64,000 nt of DNA from Limonium bicolor (GCA_023374045.1 CM041777.1:106587810-106651809); one strand, 5' to 3'. Shown: positions 35,226-46,738, counted from the first letter of the stretch. The notes: generated by a model from the sequence alone, not told the origin. Numbers and translations: made by a program.

Positions 35226-35667
35226 TGTAACAGCCCAGTCTTAACCCACATGTGTGATATTGTCTGCTTTGGGCGCAGCCCGCACGGTTTTGTTCTCGGG
35301 GTACCATCCCCAAAAGGCCTCACACGAGGGAAGAGTATCCCCACACCTATAAGGCATGGTTCGTGCTCTCTCCCGATCGATGTGGGAGGTGACCCCTACA
35401 CTGGGTATCACACTCTACCCCCCTTGGGAGCCCAGCGTCCCCGCTAGCACACCGACCTGGGTCTGGCTCTGATACCATTTGTAACAGCCCAGTCTTAACC
35501 CACATGTGTGATATTGTCCGCTTTGGGCCGCAACCCGCACGGTTTTGTTCTCGGGGTACCATCCCCAAAAGGCCTCACACGAGGGAAGAGTATCCCCACA
35601 GCTATAAGGCATGGTTCGTGCTCTCTCCCGATCGATGTGGGAGGTGACCCCTACACTGGGTATCACA
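35226..35667 (-). mobile_element. TRIM (terminal-repeat retrotransposon in miniature)
   Basis: Two direct repeats, 35226-35412 (187 bp) and 35480-35667 (188 bp), run from TGTAACAGCCC to GGTATCACA on the plus strand. They enclose only 67 bp and are flanked by TAAAT (35221-35225 and 35668-35672). On the minus strand the internal part has a TGGTATCAGAGCCAGAC primer site (35461-35477), two bases from the LTR, matching initiator tRNA-Met. A purine tract (about 35413-35428) precedes the other LTR. There is no coding capacity. The LTRs are nearly identical, so the insertion is recent. Confidence 0.95.
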
Positions 35668-35926
35668 TAAATACAACTATTTTGAAAGATGTTATTTGGC
35701 AGTGCGGTGTATATGCAGCATGTTTGGTTAAATTAGTTATATATAGTGCATTTACCGTTTTCGTATTACAATTACAATTTATTATATTACACCACGTAAC
35801 TTTATTTTGTTAGTAAAAATAAATAGAAAAATTCACAAACAACATATTACTATAAGTATTTAATTCACAATAAAAAACTTGAGAAACCAAAGAAAACAAA
35901 ATATTTATATAACCAATAAAATTTTA

Positions 35927-36199
35927 CTCCCTCCTGTTCTAATTATAAGTCGGTCTAGACTTTTTCACCATTTTTAAGAAAGAGTTTAAAAAGACTTGCA
36001 TACCCTTACTTTTTGTATTGGAAGAATAAAAAAGTAAGTATACTTTATTGGTAAGATAAAAAGTAGAGTGCAATGATAATAATAATCAAAAAAGTAGAAA
36101 GGGTAAAAGTAGAAAGATAGATACAAAAAGTCTAAAACGACTTATAATTTGAACATAATTCTAAAGGCTAAAACGACTTATATTTAGAATAGGAGGGAG
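35927..36199. mobile_element. Stowaway-like MITE (family B)
   Basis: The ends CTCCCTCCTGTTCT and AGAATAGGAGGGAG are flanked by TA. The interior (AAGTCTAAAACGACTTATA) matches the element at 46863-47344. It is 273 bp and non-coding. Confidence 0.9.
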
Positions 36200-36572
36200 T
36201 AGTTTTTAGTATTTAAGCAAAATTGTAACTTCTAAATAATATATTGTTATTATCTAAAATTTATAATTCTTACAAATATAAAAGCATAAAAAAAAGAGAA
36301 CAAGGGTTTCAAATTTTCTGATAATGTTGTGTGAATTTATTTAGTGTAATTGTAATTTTTTAATAATATATAATATTTTTGTAACTTTGTATGTAAATAA
36401 ATTTATATACATTCATATTTCTATATACTTTTTTAATATTTTAAATTATATATATCAATAAGTGTGTATATTTGTTGGTTTTTAAATTTTATTAATCTAT
36501 GTGGTATTACAAATAACACAAATTCGATGGAACGGCAGGGCCGTGTATAATATGGAGCGGTCAACATGAGTT

Positions 36573-37832
36573 GGCAGTCCCAGTCAGCAGCTGACTGCAC
36601 TGTTTTGTTGATTGGGTTGCCTTTTTATCATATTAATTTTAAATGGTTGTAACTTTTAATATATAAGTCCAAAATAAAAAAAAATTATATCACTGTTCAC
36701 ATAAATTCAAGCTCTTCAAAACAAGACCAGTCATGGATATGTTTTGACAACTTAAAAAAAATTATTTTTACATGTGTATGATGATACACTAAAATGATAA
36801 TATGATTCATTAATTTGATATTATGATTCATTAAAATTGATAATATCATTCATAAACTAATTAGTGTTGAATTAGATTTCAAATTTCGGAACCGATACAA
36901 ATCATTATTGTTTAGTAGTGTATTATTATTGTTGTATGATGTATTTTAAATCTTATATGGTGAATCATGTATTTTTTATACATACCAAATATTGTTTTGT
37001 GTTGTATTATTGTTTAATTATTTATTTTTATATGTTTACGTTGATATTTTAGTGATGATATGATTCATTAACTTTTGATATTATGATTCATTAAAATTAA
37101 TATTATGATTCATTAATTAATAAGTGGTGAATTAGATAACAAACTTTGGAACCGATAAAAATCATTATTGTTTTGTAGTGTATTATTATTGTTGTATGAT
37201 GCATTTTAAATCTTCTATGGTGAATCATGTATTTTTCATACATATCAAATATTATTTTGTGTTGCATTATTGTTTAATTTTTTATTTTTATATGTTTGCA
37301 ATGATACACTAAAATGAATATATGGTTCATTAATTTTGATACTATGATTAATTAAAATTGATATTATGATTCATTAACTAATAAGTGGTGAATTAGATAA
37401 CAAACTTTAAAACTAATAATGGATTATATTGTAATGTATTATTATTACTGTTTTATGGTGTATTATTATTATTTATATGATGTATTTTAATTCTTCTATA
37501 GTAAATCATATTTTTTTAACATACCGATTTTAAAAAAGATAATGAATTATTATTGTTTTATAGTGTATTATTATTGTTATATGTTGTATTTTAAACTGTA
37601 TATGGTGAATCAAGTATGGTAGATATATACATATAAAAAATATAAAATTTTAAAGTTGTCAAAACATATCCATGAGTGGTCTTGTTTTGAAGAGCTTGAA
37701 TTTAGGTGAACAATTATATAATTTTTTTCATTTCGACTTATATATTGAAAGTTACAATAATTTAAAGCTAATATAATAAAAAGACAGCCCAGTCAGCAAA
37801 AACAGTCCAGTCAACAGCTGACTGAGACTGCC
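36573..37832. mobile_element. Long-inverted-repeat element with internal tandem repeats
   Basis: Arms of about 180 bp (36573-36753 and 37652-37832) are inverted copies, beginning GGCAGTC(C/T)CAGTCAGC at each outer end. The core of 0.9 kb is mostly a tandem repeat. There is no open frame, and I could not find a target duplication. The architecture suggests a Mutator-like non-autonomous element. Confidence 0.75.
36779..37620. repeat. Tandem repeat of about 261 bp, just over three copies
   Basis: Each unit has GATATTATGATTCATTAA, GTGGTGAATTAGATAAC, GTGTATTATTATTGTTG and GGTGAATCATGTATTTTT in the same order. The GAATTAGAT landmark recurs near 36868, 37128 and 37389. The last unit is partial. Confidence 0.85.
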
Positions 37833-38227
37833 AAATCACTAGAGTGCACCATATTGCATGCGGAGTGTCCGCACCTTCTACCTACTGTACAAATAATATA
37901 TTGTAGAGTATTATTTGAAACATTATGTAATTTGAAACAAATAAAGTAACTTGTAACAAATGTCTTTTTTTTTAATCAATAGTCTCAGTAATTGCATTAT
38001 GAAGTGAGTAAAGAAGCAGAAGTGAAAGCACAGAAACGAAAAAGTAGCATTTGCTGCGGGCATTTATGCTGACATTTATGCTGTCATTTATGGTGACATT
38101 TATGCTCTTTTAACTGAACAACAAAAACACATAAATGAGTCTAAAACAGCATATTCTGGTACATTTATGCTCAAAAACTGAGAGCCGAACGCTTTGCGCT
38201 CACATGTTTGTGCTGGTATATTTATAA

Positions 38228-38970
38228 TTGTTTTGAAAATTGTTGTTTGACAGTACAATATATTTGCAGCATAAGTTAGTTAAGTTAGTCATGTACGATG
38301 TGTTTATTGTTTTCTATACTACAATTATAAATATTATATTAAAGTTTAACACTAATTTTTTGTTTAAAATAAATGAGAAAATTCATACACAATATAATAC
38401 TATGAGTAGTTAATTTACCTTACAAAACCTATATGAGAAACAGAGAAAACAAAGGAAATAAAATATTTACCGAACCAATAAAATTTTTTACTTTTATTAT
38501 TTAAGTATAAATTGTAACTTCTAAACAATATTATACTGTTATTTTCTATAATTTTGTAATTCTTATAAATATAAAAGCATATTGAAAAGATAACAAAAGC
38601 TTCAATTTTTCTAATAATGTTGTACAAATTTATTTAATGAAATTGTAACTTTTAATAATATATTATATTTTTGTAACTTTGCATGTTAATAAATTTATAT
38701 ATTCATATATTTTTTAATTTTTTTTAATTCATATATCAACTAATCTGCATATTTATTGTTTTTTTATTTAATTAATCTATGTTGTATTATAAATAATATA
38801 CCGTGAATTAGTATTATTAATGTAGTTTTTTTGAATTCGGTAAACATCCGATAAGAAGTAGTACTATTTTTATAAGTTGTTTGAAACATTGTGTTACTTG
38901 TAACAAATAAAATAACTTGTAACAGATGACATAAGATAAGTAGTAGTTTTTATCAAAGGTCCACATACAC
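38228..38970. repeat. Second copy of the GTTCGG-element interior
   Basis: It aligns block by block with 35677-36560 plus 37850-37990: GTTTTGAAAATTG, GCAGCATAAG, AACTTCTAAACAATAT, TTCTTATAAATATAAAAGC, AAAATAACTTGTAACA. It borders the Harbinger transposase pseudogene and is probably its non-coding 3' part. Confidence 0.65.
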
Positions 38971-39027
38971 TCAAACCATGAAAAACTTAGTACGACAAAT
39001 GTTAATACAACATAAAATACAGTTTGA

Positions 39028-41240
39028 TCAGAATTCAACGTCTATTGTTGACAGTAATAGCATCAACAATCTGGTCAACAAATTAGTCATGCTCAACGGA
39101 TTTGCAATCTCATACGAGCCGTCTTGTGAGACGTGCTCCTTAGCATCAATAGCACTAGATCTTCCTCCTATGATTTCAATTTCATCAAGACATGCTAAGC
39201 TACTCGAGTCTAATTTACTCAACAACACGTAGTTGTGTGACACGAAACAGACACTAATAATCTAACTCTGATCATTCACATTGTAGGGCAGAACCATAAC
39301 CAGTATCTGCCATTTTTTCTTCAATGCTCCATAACATCTCTCAAATACGCTCCTTAGTGATGAGTGTGCTCGGTTGAAGTACTCCTCTCTAAAAGTCAGT
39401 GGCGCTCCTCTGCATTGTGTGGGGTGGTACGTCCCAACAAAATATGAAGATAACACACCATTACGGTTTACGTATCCCTTGTCACCTAAGTAATACTTGC
39501 TTGTTATCGGCAGTCTTTGTCAGTCATCCTATAAAAAAGTATTGAACAGGCACTAAACATATATTGAATTAAGTGCAAACTGTTATACCAAGTGTGGCTG
39601 GGGAACGTTAAATTCAGGGTTGGCTCGTGCATCGTGAGAACGCGTGCATCATGCAATGATCCCTCAAATCCAGTAACCACATACGTGAATAACATGTTGA
39701 AGTCACACACCCCTAGTTAGTTCATTGTAGGGGTACCACTCCTACCACAGTACTCCAACTGTAGCGGTCCCGGAATGATGACATCAATGTGAGTGACATC
39801 CAACGCTCCAATGACGTCCTACATAATCAACAGAGGCAGAGCTACGTGTGTGGTTAGGGGGGTCACCTCCAGCATTTTGAAAAAAACAATTGAAACTAGT
39901 TTGATATTTATTACTCTTGTGAATCATAACAAATAGTGACAATTTAAATAATAAAATATAACATGTTTAAATTGTTCATCATTGACGGTGATCATATTTT
40001 ATATATGTTGTTTAACTCACTTCTAATCAAATGTCACAAGACACATGTCCTTAATTGTTTGTCAGTGAGCCATGTTTTATATTAAAATAAAAATAAAAAG
40101 AACTTTTAATCTCAAATGTTGATTTCCCAAAGCAAATCCTAGTTTGGCTATCTTCTTGGTCCTTATATTTATGATATTTTCTAAAGCATTTATTTTACAA
40201 AGCTACACCGAGTAAGTATGAAAGTAATTTTATCTTTTTATCAATTTGACCGTGTGGCGTAAAGCTTTTTTTAGTTTTTCATTTTATTCATTGCATTGGA
40301 TTGGCTCCTCGATTGTTTGACTATTATCAGAAATGCTTGTTTACTATTTGAGAATATATGATGGATTTTATCGATTAGAGAGCAATTTGGTGTTCTGGGA
40401 GTAAAAAATGTAGGTATATGATGTATAAATTATATACCCTTCTATTTTAAATGAAAGTCATTTTGAACAGATTCATCTCCAATACGACTTACATTAAAAT
40501 AGGGGGCAGTACTTATTTAGATTTGTTATTTTTCTTGGACTAAATATAGGTTTTGAAGACTTGATAAGTTTTAGTATCATCATTTTATGCTTTATTAAGT
40601 TGTTATTATTTGATATTTATGTTGTATAATAGTACTTATTAATTTTCTAATATATTTCTCTCTTTTACAATACTAAAATATCTATTAAATATTAGATAAT
40701 TTACATATAAATCAAGATGTATATTCAAAATAATTGTACATTTTTTTAGATATCATTTTTATATAGCCATACAATATGATTTTTTATTCTCTATTATCAA
40801 TTTAATAATAATTTTGTTAAAATATTTTTGACCCCCCTAACAATAATTTTCTGGCTTCGCCCCTGATAGTCAAGAAACATATAATATATAAGTGAAGGTT
40901 AAAGCTAAACATATTATCAAATGTATGTTATACCTTGAAGTACAGGTCGTAACCCAAGGAGCGCTTCTTGTCCATTCTTAGAGCATTATGTATTCTCTTT
41001 GGGTTGCTCCTATGCAACGCGTTCACCCACATCTCCTTATTGACATCGTTGTCATGCATAGGGATTGTAGGGGGGATGTTATGTCATCGTGATGTCAGTA
41101 GCAATGTAGATGCATCTACCATTTCATGGGAACTTGCCATCTGTCCTTTAATTGCAGTCGCAAATTGTAAGAAAGTTTCATGATCGTTCAACAGACGTCA
41201 ATGAAGTCTTCGTTAGCCATATTCACTACAATAACAATGA
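39028..41240 (-). pseudogene. PIF/Harbinger transposase (DDE), broken
   Basis: Read right to left on the minus strand. An N-terminal piece (41160-40920) includes MHDNDVNKEMWVNALHRSN. After the hAT at 39831-40865 comes DVIGALDVTHID with the first catalytic Asp, then VCDFNMLFTYVVTGFEGSLH with the second, then FNRAHSSLRSVFERCYGALK with the Glu. After a stop near 39262 the end reads SHNYVLLSKLDSSSLACLDE, matching the C-terminal LHNY region. Signature spacing is that of HARBI1-like plant transposases. Stops, frameshifts and the hAT insertion make it inactive. Harbinger transposons normally need a second, Myb-like protein. Confidence 0.85.
39831..40865. mobile_element. Non-autonomous hAT, Tip100-type, inside the transposase
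   Basis: The ends CAGAGGCAGAGCTA and TGGCTTCGCCCCTG are flanked by ATAATCAA (39823-39830) and ATAGTCAA (40866-40873), an 8-bp duplication with one change. It belongs to the same 1-kb family as 30828-31880. Confidence 0.92.
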
Positions 41241-41547
41241 GACAAACAATTACTATTACAAAAAGTCTTCATAACACATCCACATACATTACAATTCAAA
41301 AACAACTTATCGTTCAAAAGTTAGTGCCCAAACTACAGACACATGTAGTTATCGGCAAAAAATTACACAAAGTGGGGCATCCAACCAGCACAGTTGCAGG
41401 ACTACTACTACTACTACTACTACACTTTATTTCTAACTAATATATAGTCAATAAGCCAAAAGATAACACAACTAAACAATTAGCTCATGTAAGAACGGTA
41501 GTGTCGGACAATAGATATATCCTCAAGCTATATCATGCATGTCCACC

Positions 41548-41754
41548 TCAATGCAAAGTGCTCTTGAACAATCTCCTATTGCTCTGGTCTCGCATGCACG
41601 TTATAGCATATGAAAGAAGAGAATGATCATGAGCCATCTTCGGCATGTCTAACAGAGCTGTCACCCCGTCCTCGTTCCGGTGGCCCTTGCTCTTAGCTAA
41701 TGATTGTTCTGCGGTTTCCGCCAATCGATGAATCCCCGCGTGAGGAGCTGGTAA
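41548..41754 (-). pseudogene. Unidentified ORF fragment upstream of the Harbinger transposase
   Basis: The minus-strand frame contains LPAPHAGIHRLAETAEQ and ALLDMPKMAHDHSLLSYA. Without the hAT at 41755-42320 it extends rightward for a short distance. Its position next to the transposase suggests the second Harbinger ORF, but I could not recognise a Myb domain. Confidence 0.3.
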
Positions 41755-42320
41755 TAGGGTTGTCAATCTTGACACGAACCTGAAATCAGACCCGAAACCG
41801 ATACGCTAAAACGCGGGTTTGGGTTACAATTTTCAACCCGAAAACATTTTCAGGTCGGGTTCGGGTTGGGTTGCTAAAAACCCGGGTCGGTTTTGGATTT
41901 GACCTGTCAACCCGATTTCAACCCGCAACCCGAAAACATTTTAAAAAATGAAAATATATATATTTTTATAGTTATGCAACATAACCCTAAATATATCAAT
42001 CATGTAATAATTTATTTTTGATGGTTTTATATGTTATGTTATATTATCTTGATGATTTTATGTAAAATTTATATTAATAGTACAATATTTTCAATTTTGG
42101 GTTGATTTTGGGTCAATTTCGAGTTGATTTCAGATTTATTTCAGGTGGATTTCGGGTCATCGGGTCAGTTTCAGGTTGATTTCGAGTTGGCAAGTCGGGT
42201 TCGGGTTGACAAATCACAACTCGTTTCGGGTTCGGGTCAGTTTCGAGTTGGGGTGAAACATGAGCAGGTCGGGTTCGGGTTGAAGTCAACCCGACCCAAA
42301 ACCCAAAATTGACAACCCTA
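41755..42320. mobile_element. hAT-type element with CGGGTT-rich interior
   Basis: Perfect ends TAGGGTTGTCAA and TTGACAACCCTA carry a perfect 8-bp duplication GCTGGTAA (41747-41754 and 42321-42328). The subterminal parts are dense in AACCCGA and TCGGGTT motifs, like the element at 24401-25921. 566 bp, non-coding. Confidence 0.93.
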
Positions 42321-42374
42321 GCTGGTAATCCCTCGACAATGGCATCAAGATGCCTCGCCTCTCGCTTCTTCTAC

Positions 42375-43610
42375 GTCCTTATTATGTTGGTCGAACCTAG
42401 GGTTAGTGGTAGTACTATAGAATCGATTTACAATAGAATTGGTTTTGACAATGGCCACAAAGAGGATGCCCATAGTTTTAGTGGGGAAATTTGGGTTTTG
42501 TGGAATAATCTAGTTAACATTCAAATCATTAATTCGAGTAGGTAATTTATGGAATAATGCAGACTCGATTTCCAATAGAATTGGTTTCTAATGCAGGAGA
42601 TGATTTCATAGCCTGGAGTTTGCATAATTCTGGTAAGTATAATGTCATGTCTGCTTACATGTTTTTGGATTCGCAAACAGTTTTTGATAACCAAGTTTGT
42701 GAAGACTCCAGTTTATTTCAAAAAAATTGGAGGCTGCCTATACAGGAAAGAGTCAGAGTTCTGATGTGGCAGTTAGGTCTGGGCAAACTGATGTTTTGAA
42801 AAAAGATTTATGTCAAGATTAACTCAAGACAAATCCTGTCATTACTGTGTTAGGGAGAGTCCATCACTCATATTTTTCATGATTGTTTAGTGGAAAAAGG
42901 ATTTGGAATTGTTTTGTTCCTACTGCACATATAAGAGAGTTTTATAGGGCATCATTGATGTCTTAGGTGAAAGCTAATATAATGAAACCTGTAGTTAGAT
43001 TAATTAGGGATAATTGGTGTGTTGTTTTTGCTATCAGCTGTCATATGCTCTGGATTTGGAGAAATACCAAAGTTTTTGGACAGGAACAAAGAACGTTTAT
43101 GCCCTTGGAAGCTATTATTAGAACTTGTAGAAGTACTCAAAGAGCATGAACAATCGACAACCTTGTGTTTCAAGAGGGCAGATCTGAATTGTTAGACAAC
43201 ACATGTATTGCAGAGAATGTCTAGAAGCCACCAGGTCATGGGTTTGATACAAGCAGAGGCCTTAACTTTACTTCATGAACTCAGATTGGCATGAGGGAGA
43301 AGGATGAACAAGATTTTATTCTGCTCAGATTCTGAACTAGTGAAGCTGATTAAAGATTGTCCTACTCATCACCACTGCAGACTATTGTTCTAGAGTGCAA
43401 GGCGCTTTTAAACCAAAACTGGGAAGTAACCCTGATTTATGTCTCATGGAATTATAATAGAGTGACAGATACATTAGCTAAATTTAGTTTAGCTGATAGC
43501 TTGGATTGTAATATCTTACTAGCACCACCTAATTATGTGCTAGAACATATTAGGGATGATGTAAGATTGATCAATAATAATAATAACATATGAGGCTGTC
43601 TCCGTTTTTG
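42375..43610 (+). mobile_element. Collapsed LINE with internal deletion
   Basis: An endonuclease N-terminal piece (VEPRVSGSTIESIYNRIGF, FSGEIWVLWNN) is followed within about 100 bp by the zinc-finger connection region (FIAWSLHNSGKYNV, WRLPIQERVRVLMWQ). The whole reverse transcriptase is therefore deleted. Then come CVVFAISCHMLWIWRNTKVF and RNase H end motifs (VTLIYVSWNYNRVTDTLA). Many stops are present. An A-run near 43611 may be the poly(A) tail. It is a different L1 lineage from those at 18610 and 52747. Confidence 0.8.
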
Positions 43611-43621
43611 CAAAAAAAAGG

Positions 43622-44963
43622 GGAAATTTCATGATATACCCCTGAGGTTTGAGCGAATTTTACGAGATACCCTCGAGGTTTCATTTTCATTACGAGATAC
43701 CCCGATGTTTCATTTTTTTTATGATATACCCCTGAGGTTTCATTTTCATTACAATATACCCTTTAGATTTCAATTTTATTACAAGATGCCCCTCCGTTCA
43801 GATTCTAATATATTATATTTTTTATATCCTCATTTAACCCTCACAGCATATGCCCCACAACATGGATTTATGGTCAAATTTTTTAAAAATTTAAAATACG
43901 AACAAAATGCACAGAAAAATTAAAGATCAATTAATATTTTAATTCAATTTTTAAAAACATAAATAAAAGTATAAAAATAAATTAAAAAAATTAGAATCAT
44001 AAAAAGTTTAAAATAAATAGAAATGACCAAACAACAAAAAAATAATCTATTTAAAAAACTTATATTGTTACATAATTTAAAAACTATTATAGCAATTATA
44101 TTTAAAGAACAAAAAAATGATTTTTATACTTTATTTTTCTAATTTAAAATAATGATTTTTTTCTATGTACTATATTAAATTGTTGCTTTTAATATTCTTC
44201 ATATTATTGTTATACTTTTTACAATTTTAATACATATCTAGGTAATTCCTTAACAAGTTATGTTTATTTTTCAAAATAGATTACTTTTTATTTTTTAGTC
44301 ATTTCTATTTATTAATTTTTTTGTTTTATGTTTATTTAATTATATTCATTTGTTAATATTGATTTCAAATTTTATATGAACTTTAAATTATATGAGCATT
44401 TTATTTAAGTTTCAAATTCAAACAAAACTTTGACCATATATCCCTAAGATTATTGTGGGGCATATGATTTAACCTACTGCTATAATAGTTTTTAAATTAT
44501 GTAACAATATAAGTTTTTTAAATAGATTATTTTTTTATTGGTTAGTCATTTCTATTTATTTTAAACCTTTCTATTTATTTTAAACCTTCATGATTCTATT
44601 TTTTTAATTTGTTTTTATACTTTTATTTATGTTTTTTAAATTGAAATAGCATTTTAATTGATCTTTAATTTTTATGTGCATTTTGTTCATATTTTAAATT
44701 TTAAAAAAATTTGACCATAAACTCGTGTTACGGGGCATATGGTGCGAGGGTAAAATGAGGATATGACAAATATAATATATCCGAATCTGAACTGAGGGGC
44801 ATCTCGTAATAAAATTGAAACCTCAGGGGTATATCGTAATGAAAATGACCTCAGGGGTATATCGTAAAAAAATGAAACCTCGGGGGTATATCGTAATGAT
44901 AATGAAACCTCAGGGGTATTTCGTAAAATTCGCTCAACCTCAGGGGTATATCATGAAATTTCC
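43622..44963. mobile_element. Foldback element with about 480-bp arms
   Basis: The outer ends are GGAAATTTCATGATATACCCC and its complement. Arms 43622-44100 and 44480-44963 pair over nearly their full length, leaving a loop of about 380 bp. The first 170 bp of each arm consist of short tandem units (GAGATACCCCTGAGGTTTCATTTTCATTAC type). No coding sequence. Flanking A-runs make a 9-bp target duplication plausible but not provable. Probably Mutator-like. Confidence 0.82.
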
Positions 44964-44975
44964 AAAAAAAAAATT

Positions 44976-45387
44976 GGGAAAATTCACGAGATACCCCTGT
45001 TTTCTTTCATAATTCACAATATACCCCTGTGGTTTTAGTAATTCAACTTTAAACATGCTTAAATGTAGTCCAAGATTGATGAAACTTTACATGGACGATG
45101 CAAAAGTGTTATATTTTGGTCCAATATCAAATTTGAAGTTTTTTAAGCTCACATGTGACCTGTGGGACCCAATGAACAGTCACATATTCATTGGGTCCCA
45201 CAGGTCACATGTGAGCTTAAAAAACTTCAAATTTGATATTGGACCAAAATATAACACTTTAGCATCGTCCATGTAAAGTTTCATCAATTTTGGACAATAT
45301 TTAAGCATGTTTAAAGTTGAATTACGAAAATCACTGGGGTATATTTTGAATGACGAAAGAAAACAGGGGTATATCGTGAATTTTCCC
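44976..45387. mobile_element. 412-bp near-perfect palindromic element
   Basis: Two arms of about 200 bp form an inverted repeat centred near 45181 with a loop of about 12 bases. The inner 130 bp are almost identical, and the outer parts carry a few mismatches. Ends are GGGAAAATTCACGA and its complement. Flanks AAAAAAATT (44967-44975) and TAAAAAATT (45388-45396) agree at 8 of 9 positions, fitting a Mutator-type 9-bp duplication. The GATATACCCCTG motif near its ends is shared with the preceding element. Confidence 0.88.
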
Positions 45388-45396
45388 TAAAAAATT

Positions 45397-45852
45397 TGAT
45401 AAATCATGGTGGTTTACTTAGAAATTAGATTACTCAATCAATAATTTTGCTACCAAAAAAAAAGAACTGATAAATCATGGTGGCTTACTCAGTAATTAGA
45501 TTAATTTTGGTAATAAAAATTAAAAAACTTTTGTATTTATTGTTAGTATTATGCACTGTATGATGAAGGTGTAATAAATAAATTTGGAAATGAAATTGTG
45601 TACTGATAATTGTTTAGACAGATATAAGTAGCGCAAATTTTGTGGACTAAAAGAAATGCAGAGAGACAGATTAGACGAATTATTTTTATAGTCCACATTT
45701 GTCTCATATCCACACCACCGCTTATTGTATCTGTCTAATCTCTACTCATAGTTATAAGCAATTTTTTTACAAACAAAATATATGACTCCTTATAATTCTA
45801 CTTTTCGGATAAATGAAGAAATATTTTTAAAAAGTAACGATCCTAGATATTA
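45397..45852. other. Intergenic with small repeats
   Basis: A 37-bp segment, (T/C)TGATAAATCATGGTGG(T/C)TTACT, occurs near 45397 and again near 45468. At about 45610-45745 the motif TAGACAGATA and its inverted form TATCTGTCTA bracket a weak hairpin that could be a small MITE. No gene. Confidence 0.45.
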
Positions 45853-46087
45853 CTACCTCCGTCCCGTCATAAGTGTCCTGTTTGTTTTTTGGCACGTTTT
45901 TTCACTTCAATATTCATATAAGGTAAAATAATTTTATAAAACTAAATTTTATATTATATAGTTTATCATGTAAGGAATCATATGCAAAACTTAAATTTTC
46001 AAAATTAATTTATCTTATATGTTAAAAATTGAAGTCAAACGATATATCCAAATAGTAAATAGGACGGTCAAGGTGGGACGGAGGGAG
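45853..46087. mobile_element. Stowaway-like MITE (family C)
   Basis: The ends CTACCTCCGTCCC and GGGACGGAGGGAG are flanked by TA. It is 235 bp, non-coding, the same family as in the D27-like intron 2 and the core of the nest at 46741-47451. Confidence 0.9.
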
Positions 46088-46089
46088 TA

Positions 46090-46738
46090 TAAAACTATGG
46101 TTTCATTGGGCAATAAGATTAATACAGATGTACAAAATAATAGATGTACAAAATAGAAAATTCATGACCAAAGTGATATGACTGAAGCAGCTGGCACAAT
46201 CGCACAACCCACCAGCGGATGCTAGTTTATGCAAAACGGAAACAAAAACCAAGCATAGGCAACCGCCCGTATGTAAATTCTCTGTTTGAGGACAAAAAAA
46301 ACCCGATGTACTTATCACTTAAAGAGGACACAACACAACACAACCAAAATCAATGCGATTAAATTGTGACCATTATGCCATTTCTTACCGCGTTACCATA
46401 TTAATGTGGAACTACTTTTTCCTACTTTCGAACTCTTAAAAACAGTGCCCGCCCGCGCGGCCTTCTCTGCTTTTCTTTTCATTTTCATAAATCTCTGGCT
46501 GATGGGATTGTTTTTGTTTGTTGCCCTCATCATATGATTAGAATCCCACAAAGAAAAGAGACTGGAAAAAGACAAAAAGATGACCCAGCGGCCTACCACG
46601 ACATCACAAAATACACAACACACCCCATGTGAAGAACCCCACCGCCACCACCTCCATCTCGTTCCCCCATTTCGCCTTTTTCAGATCAGACACATGGCAT
46701 ATCACGTGAGACCTGACCCAGCATCCCACACAAAATAA
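46090..46738. other. Intergenic, no gene seen
   Basis: Short minus-strand frames have no recognisable features. A G-box CACGTG occurs at about 46705. Its relevance is unknown. Confidence 0.4.

Larger units (their letters stand above)
35128..38200. mobile_element. GTTCGG-ended non-autonomous element carrying three later insertions
   Basis: It starts GGTTCTGTTCGGTATGG and ends near AGAGCCGAACGCT, with subterminal CATTTATGCTGACAT repeats at the right (38057-38105) and related TTTATGCTGACAT at the left (35210). Once the TRIM, the Stowaway and the long-inverted-repeat element are removed, about 700 bp align with 38228-38970, the non-coding flank of the Harbinger transposase pseudogene. A deletion derivative of that transposon is therefore likely. 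Ends are approximate and the 3-bp target site was not confirmed. Confidence 0.5.

Noticed and set aside
35187..35813. Several frames of 70-100 codons on both strands
   Set aside because: They read through the two TRIM LTRs and repeat each other, so they are not genes.
46393..46623. Minus-strand ORF of 76 codons (MKMKRKAEKAARAG)
   Set aside because: Low-complexity, short, without splice partners or a family match. Not supported as a gene.
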